Source of the DNA: Hyphomicrobium denitrificans 1NES1
Lineage (GTDB): Bacteria; Pseudomonadota; Alphaproteobacteria; Rhizobiales; Hyphomicrobiaceae
Assembly (NCBI RefSeq): GCF_000230975.2
Contig: NC_021172.1
Location: forward strand, 1,302,001-1,366,000
Length of the DNA: 64,000 bases
Reading direction: 5' to 3'
This document shows, one piece after another, positions 13,118-22,773 of the stretch; the first letter of the stretch is position 1; each line of letters begins with the position of its first letter. The position numbers and the translations under genes are program-made. Under the pieces are notes generated by a model. That model ran no database searches. It was not told the origin of the DNA and was given only the letters and a program-made list of their open reading frames with translations.

Positions 13118-14593
13118 ATGCAATTGACGAAGATAGCGGAATCTCAACCGTCAAGGGTGCGTGCGCGGCTTAGGTCGCGGTGCGCGGTTTCCGCCTTGCT
13201 TGCGCTGGCGGGCATTTTCGCGGTTCCTTCGTCCGGTTTTGCGGAGACGCTGGTCGATGCGCTGTCCGCCGCTTATCAATACAGCCCGACGCTGGATGCG
13301 GAACGCGCCCGGCAAAGGGCGCGCGATGAAGACATTGCGCGGGCCAATTCCGGCTACCGTCCCGATATCAACCTTTCAGCGAGCGTCGGCCGCGAGGGGA
13401 ATTGGACCAAGTCTCCTGCCGGAAATAGCAGTAGCGTGACGTCTCCGCGCGGGTATGCCGTCGACCTTGTGCAGCCTGTCTTTACGGGCTTTCAGGTCAC
13501 CAATGCCGTGAATGCGGCCGAAGCGACCGACCGGGCGGGACGGGAGACGCTGCGACAGACGGAACAGCAGATCTTGCTCGATGCCGTGACGGCCTTCGGC
13601 GACGTTGTGCGCGATCAGGCAATCGTCAAGCTCAATGAGAATAACCTGAAGTTTCTCGATGCCGAGCTACAGGCAACCCAAGACCGGTTCAACGTTGGCG
13701 AAGTCACGAAGACCGACGTTGCGCAGGCTCAGGCGCGGCGTGCTGTCGGACAATCGGATCTCGACCAGGCCCGCGCCAATCTGAAATCCAGCCGCGCAAT
13801 TTTCGAGCAGGTCGTTGGACATCCTCCGGCGAACCTGGTCGAACCGAATCCGAATACGAAGCTCGTGCCGCGCAGCGTTACCGACGCGATTGCGATCGGG
13901 ACGAAAGAGAATCCGCAGGTGGTTCAGGCGCTCTATTCCGAGCAGGCCGGGCGTTTCAACGTCGATCAGATTCGCGGCGAATTGCTTCCGCAAGCGCAGC
14001 TCGAAGCAAACTGGACGGATAGTTTCGATCCGTCAGAGCTCATCGACCGGGGAAGCACCGCATCCGTCGTCGGTCGGGTCAACGTTCCAATCTATCCGGC
14101 GGGCGGCGAAGTCTATGCGCGCTTGCGTCAAGCGAAGCATACGCACATCTCGCTTTTGCAGCAGATCGAGGAAGCGCGCTCGCTGACGCAATCGCAGGTC
14201 GTTCAGGGGTGGGCGCAGCTTCAAGGGTTTAAAGCGCAGGCCGAATCCGATCGGGCATCCATCACGGCAAACACGACGGCGCTTGAAGGCGTCAAGGAAG
14301 AAGAGCGCGTCGGTCAGCGCACATTGCTCGACGTCTTGAACGCGCAGCAGGAGCTTCTCCAGTCTCAAGTCAATCTTGAGACGACAAAGCGCAATATTCT
14401 TGTTGCGTCCTATACGCTTGTGTCGGCGATCGGTCGTCTCAGCGTTTCCGAAGTCGGCGCGGCTACGGAGGTTTACCACCCCGAGGTGCATTATGAGGAT
14501 GTGCGCAACAAGTGGTGGGGCATCGACATTACGCATGACGATGGTCGCCGTGAGCACATCGACGTTCGGGACAAAGGCGCTCCGATCAAATAG
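13118..14593 (+). CDS. tolC: TolC-family outer-membrane efflux channel
   Basis: The ATG at 13118 gives a long-n-region signal peptide (core AVSALLALAGIFAVPSSGFA, then ETLVDAL). The mature 460-residue protein has the duplicated TolC/OEP pattern: TLVDALSAAYQYSPTLDAER at the start, YRPDINLSAS, NVGEVTKTDVAQAQARRA and, in the second repeat, VGQRTLLDVLNAQQELLQSQ. TolC trimers form the outer-membrane duct for type I secretion and RND pumps. No pump or adaptor is adjacent, so it probably serves several exporters. It follows the pcm-like gene and precedes popZ. Confidence 0.92.
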   Translation: MQLTKIAESQPSRVRARLRSRCAVSALLALAGIFAVPSSGFAETLVDALSAAYQYSPTLDAERARQRARDEDIARANSGYRPDINLSASVGREGNWTKSPAGNSSSVTSPRGYAVDLVQPVFTGFQVTNAVNAAEATDRAGRETLRQTEQQILLDAVTAFGDVVRDQAIVKLNENNLKFLDAELQATQDRFNVGEVTKTDVAQAQARRAVGQSDLDQARANLKSSRAIFEQVVGHPPANLVEPNPNTKLVPRSVTDAIAIGTKENPQVVQALYSEQAGRFNVDQIRGELLPQAQLEANWTDSFDPSELIDRGSTASVVGRVNVPIYPAGGEVYARLRQAKHTHISLLQQIEEARSLTQSQVVQGWAQLQGFKAQAESDRASITANTTALEGVKEEERVGQRTLLDVLNAQQELLQSQVNLETTKRNILVASYTLVSAIGRLSVSEVGAATEVYHPEVHYEDVRNKWWGIDITHDDGRREHIDVRDKGAPIK

Positions 14594-14856
14594 GCGGCGC
14601 CCTTCTGGGCTTGCCACAGCCGGTTTTTGGCTCGTTTTGGGACGTTTCGGCGCGATAGTGTGCTATCGCTGCCTTGAGAGTGCCGCGCTCCGGGGATAAC
14701 TGATACCGGGATCGTTGCCGGCCGTTGTGCAACCTGCCACCATATTTCCTATCGGAGCAGATGATCCGATTGAGGATGGTGGCCGGGACAATCGCTAGCC
14801 CCGCGAAGTTCTCTGGCCCTTGAACACGGGCATCGCCGTCGCGAGAAGGTACGAGT

Positions 14857-16347
14857 ATGTCGAGATTTGAGCCCAACGTCGAACCGAGCATGGAGGAGAT
14901 CCTTGCCTCGATCCGCAGGATTATTGCGGAGGACACGTCGGGTTCAAGGACTGTGCCGCCGCCGGCACCACCGACACATGCGCAGCCGTCGCCGGTGCGC
15001 CCCAACGCGGGTGTGAGGCCTGCGGCATCGCCACAGCGCGGGTTCATGTCTCGCGAGGCGTTTATGAAATCGTCGTCACCTGCCGACGATCCGGGCGAGC
15101 GGCGTTTTTTCACCCCCGTCACCCCGCAAGACCCGCTGCCCGCAGCCGATGCTGCATCTGGGCCGGTGAGCGAGGTCGGCACCGCGAAGGCATCGCCATC
15201 TTCGCACGTTCCGGAGGACGTGAAAGTCAATGTCGAGGCGAAGCCGGCTGAAACGGCGACGATCAAAGCTGAGAAATCCTCGGCACCCGAGAAATCAGAT
15301 GGGCCGTTGGATAAGACGGAGCCGGACAAATCCGCAGACAAATCCATAGCGGCCGAGGTCAAGGCGATCGTCGAAGCCGAACAGAAATCTTTGACGCCCG
15401 AAGCGAAGTCGGAGGCGCAGATCATCGACGCGCAGCTCGTGGAGCTTCTCGGCGAAGACCTTAAGGCGCTGCGCGAGTCCGATGAGCGTGAGGATCGAAA
15501 GAATGCGCACACGCAAGACGTCGTCGCAAAAGCGGTGCCTTCGCCTGAGACATTGACTCCGAAATCGCCAGAGCCTGTCGCGAAAATAAACGGAGCATCA
15601 TCGAGTACCATAGCGCCGCCGCCGGCGGCCGACCGAGACGAAACGCCGGATGTCCGTGACAACGCCGACCCATTCGCATTCGATCTCGGGCCGTCGCCGT
15701 TTCTGCCGCGGTCCATGTCCGAGAAATCGCCGGAACCAAAAAATCCTATCGAGCCGACGCCTGCGCCTCAGCGTTCACTCGGCTCGCAGCGTGATGACGC
15801 CGGATTATCCGCCGCGCAGGGGTGGGCTAAGACCAACGACGCCCCGCTATTTCCAGAGACTGCGCGGCCGACGACTTCGTCTCCGAGAAGCCCGGAGCCT
15901 GCGACGCAGCCCACGCCTCAGCGCCCCGCGACCTTCGCCATACCCAGCGTTTCGGCGACCCTTGGTCCGCAGCGGAGACTCGAACCGCTGTCGGAGTCGT
16001 TCAAGCCGGCGGTTTCCGAGTACCGCAAGCCCGTGGAGCCGCCGCCGGATCCGTTTCCGTTCCACGATTTTGCTAGGAGAGCGGAAACTTCCGTTGAGCC
16101 GGGCCGCGCCGCTCATGAAGGCAGGCTGCAACCGGCACCACCGCCGTTGTCCGCTCTGCCGCCGCTCGATGCGGAAGCCGATCCAGTTGTCGGCGGCGAC
16201 CGGACGATGGAAGACGCCGTCGCCGATCTTCTGCGGCCGCTTCTCAAGACATGGCTTGCCGAAAATATGCCAAAGATCGTGGAGCGTGCTCTTCGCCGGG
16301 AAATGACGGAGCGTTTGTTGCCAGGGCATCAGAACGTCCGCGACTAA
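14857..16347 (+). CDS. popZ: PopZ-type polar organising protein (DUF2497)
   Basis: This 496-residue protein has the PopZ layout. A conserved N-terminal helix (SMEEILASIRRIIAED, residues 10-25) is followed by a long, Pro/Glu/Ala-rich, probably disordered middle (about residues 30-445). The C-terminal helical block (MEDAVADLLRPLLKTWLAEN, then MPKIVERALRREMTERL) is the DUF2497 assembly region. PopZ forms polar condensates that tether the ParB/parS origin complex and recruit cell-cycle proteins. The spacer here is much longer than in the Caulobacter protein. A terminator follows, and a second popZ paralogue starts 307 bases downstream. Confidence 0.88.
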   Translation: MSRFEPNVEPSMEEILASIRRIIAEDTSGSRTVPPPAPPTHAQPSPVRPNAGVRPAASPQRGFMSREAFMKSSSPADDPGERRFFTPVTPQDPLPAADAASGPVSEVGTAKASPSSHVPEDVKVNVEAKPAETATIKAEKSSAPEKSDGPLDKTEPDKSADKSIAAEVKAIVEAEQKSLTPEAKSEAQIIDAQLVELLGEDLKALRESDEREDRKNAHTQDVVAKAVPSPETLTPKSPEPVAKINGASSSTIAPPPAADRDETPDVRDNADPFAFDLGPSPFLPRSMSEKSPEPKNPIEPTPAPQRSLGSQRDDAGLSAAQGWAKTNDAPLFPETARPTTSSPRSPEPATQPTPQRPATFAIPSVSATLGPQRRLEPLSESFKPAVSEYRKPVEPPPDPFPFHDFARRAETSVEPGRAAHEGRLQPAPPPLSALPPLDAEADPVVGGDRTMEDAVADLLRPLLKTWLAENMPKIVERALRREMTERLLPGHQNVRD

Positions 16348-16376
16348 CTCCCTGACGTGGAATGCGAAGCTTGAGC

Positions 16377-16403
16377 AAAAGCGGAGGTATCTCCGCTTTT
16401 TTT
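16377..16403 (+). terminator. Rho-independent terminator after popZ
   Basis: AAAAGCGGAG (16377-16386) pairs with CTCCGCTTTT (16391-16400) across a four-base loop, and the T-run continues. It separates the two popZ genes, so they are probably separate transcripts. The rest of this 307-base spacer has no gene. Confidence 0.85.
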
Positions 16404-16654
16404 GTATCTGCAGCAAATTTTTCTTGATCGTGACTTTCGCCACACGGTTGCCGCGAGTGGGCCTTAGCAATTTGTCTCACGCGGGCGAAGCCAATTCACA
16501 ATCCAGGTGATGCGGTCCGCTCGAGACGTCACTGGGGGGTCTGAGCTGCAGTCGGAATGCGCAGCGCTTTCTTTCCAGAATCGACGAACCGGAGGGGCAA
16601 CGGGGTGCCGACGCGGTTCTGCGAAGTTGTATTCGTACGCAGAGAGGAAGCGTC

Positions 16655-17341
16655 ATGAACTTGATGAATGGAGCAAAACACGACGTCGAAGACATTCTTG
16701 CATCGATCCGCACGAGTATCGCTGATCGGTCGCCGGGGTTCGACGTGGAGAGGCGGGAGGCGCGCGTGACGACGCTCAGAGGTCGCGGCAATATTGCCGA
16801 CGAGGCACTGGAATTTGAACTGCCGGCTATTTTCAAGGCGCCGGCACAACCTGCGGCCGAACGGCCCAATTTGCTCGGGCGACTGAGTGAAGCTCTCGGA
16901 ACGAATGCGCAGCATGCGCAAGAAGGAGAGTGGGGCCGAAGGACGGCGCGCACTGTCATTCCCTTCGAACCGATCCATGGGCGCATGATCGAGCCGCCGC
17001 CGCCGGTGGCCCTCGATACCGTTAAAGAGACGAAGGCGGCAGCCGTTCCTCCCAAGGACGACGGCGTTAAGCGGATCATGCCGACATTTTTCGACACGCG
17101 CATGAGCCGCATGAACCAGACGGCGCCCGTGCATCAGCCTGAACCCGAGCCTGAGCCGGCACCGGTTCACAGGGCGTTCGCGCCCGAACCGCCCCGGCTT
17201 CCCGATGGCGGAGCCGTTGCAGACGGCGGCGTCGAAGATGCAGCGGCTCAGCTTCTGCGTCCGATCCTCAAGCAGTGGCTGACCGAAAATATGCCTAAAA
17301 TCGTCGAGAAGGCGTTGCGCGACGAAACGGGCAAGCGCTGA
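16655..17341 (+). CDS. Second, shorter PopZ paralogue (DUF2497)
   Basis: A GAGGAAG site precedes the ATG. The 228-residue product repeats the popZ plan in short form. The N-terminal helix DVEDILASIRTSIADR matches the upstream MEEILASIRRIIAED, a charged Pro-rich middle contains EPEPEPAPV, and the C-terminal block VEDAAAQLLRPILKQWLTEN, then MPKIVEKALRDE, is nearly parallel to PopZ. The conserved ends with a divergent, shorter middle indicate an old tandem duplication. It may form mixed assemblies with PopZ or mark a different pole. It lies 61 bases before valS. Confidence 0.85.
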   Translation: MNLMNGAKHDVEDILASIRTSIADRSPGFDVERREARVTTLRGRGNIADEALEFELPAIFKAPAQPAAERPNLLGRLSEALGTNAQHAQEGEWGRRTARTVIPFEPIHGRMIEPPPPVALDTVKETKAAAVPPKDDGVKRIMPTFFDTRMSRMNQTAPVHQPEPEPEPAPVHRAFAPEPPRLPDGGAVADGGVEDAAAQLLRPILKQWLTENMPKIVEKALRDETGKR

Positions 17342-17402
17342 TCCTGAAGCGTCGCAAGTCGGCGCTCGCACGTGAGAAGGGGGTGGCCAAGGTTGACAGC
17401 GT

Positions 17403-20345
17403 ATGAATGTCAGCCTTACGACCGGGGTCGAACAACCACGGTTGGAAACGACACCCCCTCAGATGCTTGAAAAAACGTTCCGCCCGGCCGAAATCGAGCC
17501 GCGCATCAATTCCGAATGGGACAAGGCTGAAGCGTTCAAGGCCGGCCGTTTCGTCTCGGGAGGAAAGAACGCTTCCTATTCCATCGTGATCCCGCCGCCG
17601 AACGTGACGGGATCGCTTCATATGGGGCACGCTCTCAACAATACGCTGCAGGACATCCTCGTGCGTTTCGAGCGCATGCGGGGCCGCGACGTCCTTTGGC
17701 AGCCCGGTACCGACCACGCCGGCATCGCGACGCAGATGGTCGTCGAGCGCCAGCTCGCCGCGGAGAAGCAGCCGTCGCGCCGCGAGCTTGGCCGCGAAGA
17801 ATTCCTGAAGCGCATCTGGGCGTGGAAGGAGGAATCGGGCGGCACGATCATCAATCAGTTGAAGCGCCTCGGCGCATCGTGCGACTGGTCGCGCGAACGC
17901 TTCACGATGGACGAAGGCTTATCGAAAGCGGTCGTGAAGGTCTTTGTGCAGCTCTACAACGAGGGGCTGATCTACAAGGACAAGCGCCTCGTCAACTGGG
18001 ACCCGAAATTCCAGACGGCGATTTCGGACCTCGAAGTCGTGCAGGTCGAGGCGCGCGGAAAGTTTTCCTGGTCGAAGGATATCGGTGAGCCGTTCGATGC
18101 AGCGGCGCTGGCGAAAGTGCTCGCGAAAGATCCAAGCGGGCACATGTACCATTTCCGCTATCCGTTGGCGAAGAAGGTGCCCGGCTACGACAAAGATTAC
18201 ATCGTCGTCGCGACGACGCGGCCCGAGACGATGCTCGGCGATACGGGCGTTGCGGTACATCCGGAAGACGAACGCTATGCGGCGCTGATCAAGGCGGGCG
18301 CCAAGGTAAAGCTGCCGCTCGTCGGGCGAGAGATTCCGGTCGTCGCGGATGAGTACTCCGATCCCGAGAAGGGAACGGGTGCGGTAAAGATCACGCCGGC
18401 GCACGACTTCAACGACTTCGAGGTCGGCAAGCGGCACAATCTTTCGCAGATCAACGTCCTCGACGCCTATGGCAAAATGGTCGAGGACGTTCCGAAAACT
18501 TATCGGGGGCTCGATCGCTTCGAGGCGCGAAAGAAAGTTGTTTCGGACATCGATGCGCTGGGCCTGCTCGAAAAGATCGAGCCGACGAGCCACACCGTTC
18601 CGCATGGTGACCGCTCAGGCGTCGTCGTCGAGCCGTGGCTGACCGATCAATGGTACGTCAACGCCGCCGAACTTGCGAAACCCGCGATGGCTGCCGTCGA
18701 GGACGGCAAGACTGTCTTTGTCCCGAAGAACTGGGAGAAGACCTACTTCGAGTGGATGCGGAACATCCAGCCGTGGTGCATCTCGCGCCAGCTGTGGTGG
18801 GGCCATCAGATTCCGGCGTGGTACGGGCCAGACGGAAAATACTTTGTCGCCGCGACCGAGGAAGAAGCGCAGGCGCTGGCGCGGGAGTATTATTCTTCTC
18901 CCTCTCCCCGCGGGCGGGGAGAGGGTTGGGGTGAGGGGCAGCCTTCATCGTCTACGCAAGCCGCCGCCCCTCACCCTAGCCCTCTCCCCGTTGAAGGAAC
19001 GGGGAGAGGGGATCGCATTACGCTGAAGCGGGACGAGGACGTGCTCGACACGTGGTTCTCCTCGGCGCTGTGGCCATTCTCGACGCTCGGCTGGCCGGAT
19101 GAGACGCCGGAGCTTGGCCGCTACTATCCGACGAGCGTGCTCGTCACCGGCTTCGACATCATCTTCTTCTGGGTCGCCCGCATGATGATGATGGGCCTCC
19201 ACTTCATGGACGAAGTGCCGTTCAGGGACGTCTACATCCATGCCCTCGTCCGCGACGAGAAGGGGCAAAAGATGTCGAAGTCGAAGGGCAACGTCATGGA
19301 CCCGCTCGTCCTGATCGACGAGTTCGGAGCCGATGCGTTGCGCTTCACGCTTGCCGCGATGGCGGCGCAGGGCCGCGACATCAAGCTCGCGAAATCGCGC
19401 GTCGAAGGCTATCGCAATTTCGCAACGAAACTCTGGAATGCCTCGCGCTTCGCCGAGATGAACGAGTGCGTGCGGCAGCGCGATTTCGATCCGAAATCCG
19501 CGACGCAAATTTTCAACAAATGGATCATCGGCGAAGCTGAGCAGACGGCGAAGGCCGTCACCGGCGCGCTCGAAGCCTATAAATTCAACGAAGCGGCGGC
19601 TGCGATCTACGAGTTCGTCTGGGGCGAGTTCTGCGATTGGTATCTCGAACTGATCAAGCCGCTGCTCGCGGGCGACGATGAAGATGCGAAAGCCGAGACG
19701 CGCGCCGTGACGGCGTGGACGCTCGATCAGATCCTGAAGATGCTGCATCCGTTCATGCCGTTCATCACGGAAGAGCTTTGGGCGCATATGGTGGAGCACG
19801 GCGTCAAGCGCGACGATCTTCTGGCGCTCAGCCAGTGGCCGGCGCTCGACGGACTCGTCGAACGCGAAGCGGTAGATGAGGTGAACTGGGTCGTATCGCT
19901 CATTTCGGAAGTGCGATCGGTCAGAACCGAGATGAGTGTCCCGGCCGGCGCGAAGGTGCCGCTCGTCGTGGTCGGCGCGGACGAAGCCCTGCGCGCGCGT
20001 GTTCATCGCAACGATGAGACGCTGAAACGGTTGGCCCGTCTCGACGGCATCGATTTCGCCGACGTCGCGCCGAAGGGCGCGGCGCTGATCGTTGCTGGAG
20101 AGACGACGGCGGCTCTGCCGCTTGTGGGCATCATCGACATGGCTGCGGAAAAGCGGCGGCTCGCGAAAGAAATCGAGAAGGCGGACGGCGACCTCAAGAA
20201 GATGGAGGCGAAGCTTTCCAATCCACAGTTCATGGAGCGGGCGAAAGAGGAAGCCATCGAGGAAGCGAAAGAGCGCAAGGCCGAACTCGAGGCCGAGATC
20301 AAGCGCTTCTCGGCCGCCCTGAAACGGCTGGAGGATGCGGCCTAG
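17403..20345 (+). CDS. valS: Valyl-tRNA synthetase with repeat-derived insertion
   Basis: This 980-residue class I synthetase charges tRNA-Val. The HIGH motif is in [17 protein letters not shown], the KMSKS motif in [15 protein letters not shown], the editing domain contains [17 protein letters not shown], and the C-terminus is the usual coiled coil. Residues 498-536 ([15 protein letters not shown]...) have no counterpart in ValS. They are encoded by a palindromic repeat inserted in frame just before [16 protein letters not shown] in the catalytic domain. A Met at 17463 ([15 protein letters not shown]) matches the usual family start and may be the true one. It is the only valS in the window, and its frame is intact. 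Confidence 0.95.
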   Translation: MNVSLTTGVEQPRLETTPPQMLEKTFRPAEIEPRINSEWDKAEAFKAGRFVSGGKNASYSIVIPPPNVTGSLHMGHALNNTLQDILVRFERMRGRDVLWQPGTDHAGIATQMVVERQLAAEKQPSRRELGREEFLKRIWAWKEESGGTIINQLKRLGASCDWSRERFTMDEGLSKAVVKVFVQLYNEGLIYKDKRLVNWDPKFQTAISDLEVVQVEARGKFSWSKDIGEPFDAAALAKVLAKDPSGHMYHFRYPLAKKVPGYDKDYIVVATTRPETMLGDTGVAVHPEDERYAALIKAGAKVKLPLVGREIPVVADEYSDPEKGTGAVKITPAHDFNDFEVGKRHNLSQINVLDAYGKMVEDVPKTYRGLDRFEARKKVVSDIDALGLLEKIEPTSHTVPHGDRSGVVVEPWLTDQWYVNAAELAKPAMAAVEDGKTVFVPKNWEKTYFEWMRNIQPWCISRQLWWGHQIPAWYGPDGKYFVAATEEEAQALAREYYSSPSPRGRGEGWGEGQPSSSTQAAAPHPSPLPVEGTGRGDRITLKRDEDVLDTWFSSALWPFSTLGWPDETPELGRYYPTSVLVTGFDIIFFWVARMMMMGLHFMDEVPFRDVYIHALVRDEKGQKMSKSKGNVMDPLVLIDEFGADALRFTLAAMAAQGRDIKLAKSRVEGYRNFATKLWNASRFAEMNECVRQRDFDPKSATQIFNKWIIGEAEQTAKAVTGALEAYKFNEAAAAIYEFVWGEFCDWYLELIKPLLAGDDEDAKAETRAVTAWTLDQILKMLHPFMPFITEELWAHMVEHGVKRDDLLALSQWPALDGLVEREAVDEVNWVVSLISEVRSVRTEMSVPAGAKVPLVVVGADEALRARVHRNDETLKRLARLDGIDFADVAPKGAALIVAGETTAALPLVGIIDMAAEKRRLAKEIEKADGDLKKMEAKLSNPQFMERAKEEAIEEAKERKAELEAEIKRFSAALKRLEDAA
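18894..19010. repeat. Palindromic repeat translated inside valS
   Basis: The 117 bases contain nested hairpins: CCCTCTCCCC with GGGGAGAGGG, then GGTTGGGGTGAGGGGC opposed by GCCCCTCACCCTAGCC, then a second CTCTCCCC/GGGGAGAG pair. The same architecture recurs at 28111-28226 in an intergenic region. The insert is exactly 39 codons long and contains no stop, so the valS frame is preserved. Confidence 0.9.
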
Positions 20346-20367
20346 TCGGATTGATCCTCTTCACTCC

Positions 20368-20441
20368 ATGGCCGGGCCCGACCCGGCCATTCAGAGCTAT
20401 TCGTCGCGCGATCTTGGATGGCCGCCTCGGAGGGCGGCCAT
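20368..20441. repeat. Pair of intergenic palindromes, REP-like
   Basis: Two different palindromes follow valS: ATGGCCGGGCCCGACCCGGCCAT-type symmetry at 20368-20390, and ATGGCCGCC with GGCGGCCAT at 20418-20441. Similar GGCCGGG-centred palindromes are scattered in Hyphomicrobiales genomes. They may also act as a bidirectional terminator between the convergent valS and DUF2939 genes. Confidence 0.65.
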
Positions 20442-20488
20442 GACGAGATTGCAGTGCTGGCCATATTTCGAGCTGTGCAGGGCGGCGA

Positions 20489-21100
20489 CTAAAGCGCGCC
20501 TTGAATGTCGGCGAAGTTTTGGACCGTGCTATTGGCCGTCGTCAGAAATTTGAGCCGCAGCGCCGTCAGCTTCCAGCCGACATGCGTCAACTCGAGTTTG
20601 CCGAGATAGAGGCGTGTCGGATCGTTCTTGTCCGCCATGTCGATCTCGAAGGTCGTGAGGCCGGTGAACTCGGCGCGCTTGACGCGCGACCAGGCGCGCG
20701 AGATGCGTTCCAGGATCGGAAGCGTGTTCGTTCCGTCGTCTCCCGAGACGTAGTTGCGATATGCCTTGTGCATCGTGAAGAGCTGCGGCAGGCCTTCCGG
20801 CGTCACGTAGGAATCGACGAGGCGATTGACGGCGCCATGGCCCCAGTAGGCTTTCGCCCTTTGCCAAAGGCTTGGGGGTTCGGCAGACGGCTGATCGGGA
20901 TTTGGCAAGTCAAGAGCCGCCGTTGCGATCGAGGGCTTCAGCGTTTCGCGCACGCTCGGCCATTCGATTGCGGTCGTAAGATATGCGGAATTACCGTTGC
21001 GCACGGCTTCGCGAATATTCCACGCCGTGACGAACGGCGCGCCGACGTAGACGACGGCGGCCAGGAGCGTAAGCACGACAGCGACGCAAAGCGATTTCAT
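20489..21100 (-). CDS. DUF2939 membrane-anchored protein
   Basis: The ATG at 21100 gives an N-terminal helix (SLCVAVVLTLLAAVVYVGAPF), acting as a signal anchor. It is followed by YVGAPFVTAWNIREAVRNGN and VRETLKPSI, the start pattern of DUF2939. The 203-residue product continues with a soluble domain ending LTALRLKFLTTANSTVQNF. The family is described only as envelope proteins of unknown function. It is convergent with valS and lies downstream of an M48 protease on the same strand, 91 bases away. Confidence 0.75.
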   Translation of the reverse strand: MKSLCVAVVLTLLAAVVYVGAPFVTAWNIREAVRNGNSAYLTTAIEWPSVRETLKPSIATAALDLPNPDQPSAEPPSLWQRAKAYWGHGAVNRLVDSYVTPEGLPQLFTMHKAYRNYVSGDDGTNTLPILERISRAWSRVKRAEFTGLTTFEIDMADKNDPTRLYLGKLELTHVGWKLTALRLKFLTTANSTVQNFADIQGAL

Positions 21101-21191
21101 GGATCCGTCAGTCTCTCCGCTGTTCGGCAATCCGAACGTTACACCCAAATCTGACGATCTTCAGGCTGAGCAAAACCAATGGCGCGATGCC

Positions 21192-22331
21192 TCAATCCCC
21201 GTTTTCCGGCTTTTGCGGTCCGATCGTCGTTTTGCAGATCGACTTCAGCTCCTCCCAGGACTGCTCGTCGAGCGCCGGCGTTGCGGGGTAATCGGGCTGC
21301 TCGCGGACGAGCTTTGCCCGTTCGGCGGCCGGCGGATGCGTGCGCAGCCAAGCGAATGCGCCGCTCTTTGCGCCGCCTGAGTTCTCCGCCTCCATCTTGG
21401 TCACGCGCATGAAGAAACCGGCGAGTCCCTTCGGCGCGATGCCGGCGCCCTTGAGCAATTGAAGCGCGTCGAGGTCGGCCTGATGCTCGGCACCGCGCGA
21501 GTAGCCAAGCTGCGCCAGCATCAGACCGGCATTTGCAAGGCCGCCCCCGCCCAGCATAACCTCCACGGCCGCCGCAAGACCGATGCTGCGAATGATACCC
21601 GTCTCGGGATGCATCTCGATTCCGTGGCCCATCTCATGCGCCAGAACGCCGGCGACTTCGTCAGGGCTTTCGGCTTTGTCGATCAACCCCTTGGTCAGAA
21701 CGATCTGGCCTCCGGGAACGGCAAAGGCATTCATCAGCGGCCAATCGTAGACGCGGACGCTGAAGGAGATGCCTTCCGGCGCGGCTTTTGAAAGCCGCGC
21801 AGCAAGTTGCGAGAGTGCGGCGACGCCGTTGGCATCGACGCATTGCTTGTGCCCTTCCGTCATCGACTCGCGCGCAGTATCGCCGAGCCGCTGGCGCCAG
21901 CTATCGGGCAGCGCCGCTGCAAACGATTTGAGCGGACTCCAGCCGGCGGCGAAGCTCGCTGCAACCGCCAATGCGACGACTGCGGCGAGGAGCAGCCCCC
22001 ACCTCCAATTGCGCCAGCGGGCAGCGCGCGCGGTCAGATGCGGGGCATAGCCCGTCAGATCTGCGGCGAACCGGGCGCCCTGCACGAACAGCGATGCGCC
22101 TGGTTCCCCTGGCGAGGACAGAAGCACATCGATCGCGTTCGGACGCACCGGCTCCAATGTCTTGAGTCTGTCGTAGTGCCAGAGTCGCTTTGGATGACCG
22201 GGCCCAAGATTGATTTCGACCCCACTGATGGCCAGCGTCGCCGTCCCATCCACAGGCGAGGATGATCGTCCGGCGGTGAAGCGGCAATAATACCGGTTGG
22301 GGCCGGCATTCGTCCTGTCACTTGGCGGCAT
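21192..22331 (-). CDS. M48-family membrane metalloprotease
   Basis: This protein of about 379 residues has an N-terminal soluble segment, one membrane helix (WGLLLAAVVALAVAASFAAG) and a periplasmic M48 peptidase domain. The zinc site is HEMGH in GVLAHEMGHGIEMHP, with the third ligand in SRGAEHQADLDALQLL (E in the GAEHQAD motif). HPPAAERAKLV near the end is typical of the family. Relatives (HtpX, BepA, YcaL) degrade misfolded membrane or outer-membrane proteins. The ATG at 22331 is preferred, although a GTG at 22376 extends the frame by 15 residues. Confidence 0.88.
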   Translation of the reverse strand: MPPSDRTNAGPNRYYCRFTAGRSSSPVDGTATLAISGVEINLGPGHPKRLWHYDRLKTLEPVRPNAIDVLLSSPGEPGASLFVQGARFAADLTGYAPHLTARAARWRNWRWGLLLAAVVALAVAASFAAGWSPLKSFAAALPDSWRQRLGDTARESMTEGHKQCVDANGVAALSQLAARLSKAAPEGISFSVRVYDWPLMNAFAVPGGQIVLTKGLIDKAESPDEVAGVLAHEMGHGIEMHPETGIIRSIGLAAAVEVMLGGGGLANAGLMLAQLGYSRGAEHQADLDALQLLKGAGIAPKGLAGFFMRVTKMEAENSGGAKSGAFAWLRTHPPAAERAKLVREQPDYPATPALDEQSWEELKSICKTTIGPQKPENGD

Positions 22332-22773
22332 CGGGAAGAGGTCCGGGTATTTACCTTCGGCGCAGACACGCCGCACCGGCCGTCATCTAAGCATGCCGCG
22401 GCAGGAAATGAATGTCTCCGGAGGGACAAACTCGGGCCGTTGCGATGACGCACCCCAGGCCCATCCGAGCGCGTGCTGACGTTTTTCGAGACGTCCACCT
22501 GTGCCCTGCTCAGGCCGTCTCTTTTGCTCGTGCGGATTTACCATGATCGGCGACTTGACGTCCAAATGTTGCTGCTGAGCAACTTATTGGAGTGGCCGCG
22601 CCACTTTCGAGCCACAAAGACCGCGCACGTCCAGGTTCAGGCCCCGAAATGCAGGAATGCTCTTTTTGCATACGTGAGCACTTCCTTCCGGGCGCAGCGG
22701 CTGGCATCCCTGCAGTATCCGGAATAGCGGATATGAAACAGCAATATGGGCGGGGAGCCCGAAGAGGAAAGTA
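22332..22773. other. Intergenic region between divergent M48 and ilvD genes
   Basis: About 440 bases with no convincing gene on either strand. It must contain the promoters of the leftward protease gene and the rightward ilvD. No clear operator, leader peptide or attenuator hairpin was recognised. An AGAGGAAAG site precedes ilvD. Confidence 0.6.

Noticed and set aside
14586..15716. A 376-codon Ser/Ala/Gly-rich minus-strand frame
   Set aside because: Antisense to the low-complexity middle of popZ, whose biased codons leave the opposite frames open.
18894..19010. Possible CRISPR-like or simple tandem repeat
   Set aside because: The arms are inverted and nested, with no regular spacers. No CRISPR array was seen anywhere in the window.
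18945..20006. A 353-codon minus-strand frame
   Set aside because: Antisense to valS and partly within the palindromic repeat. No coding evidence of its own.
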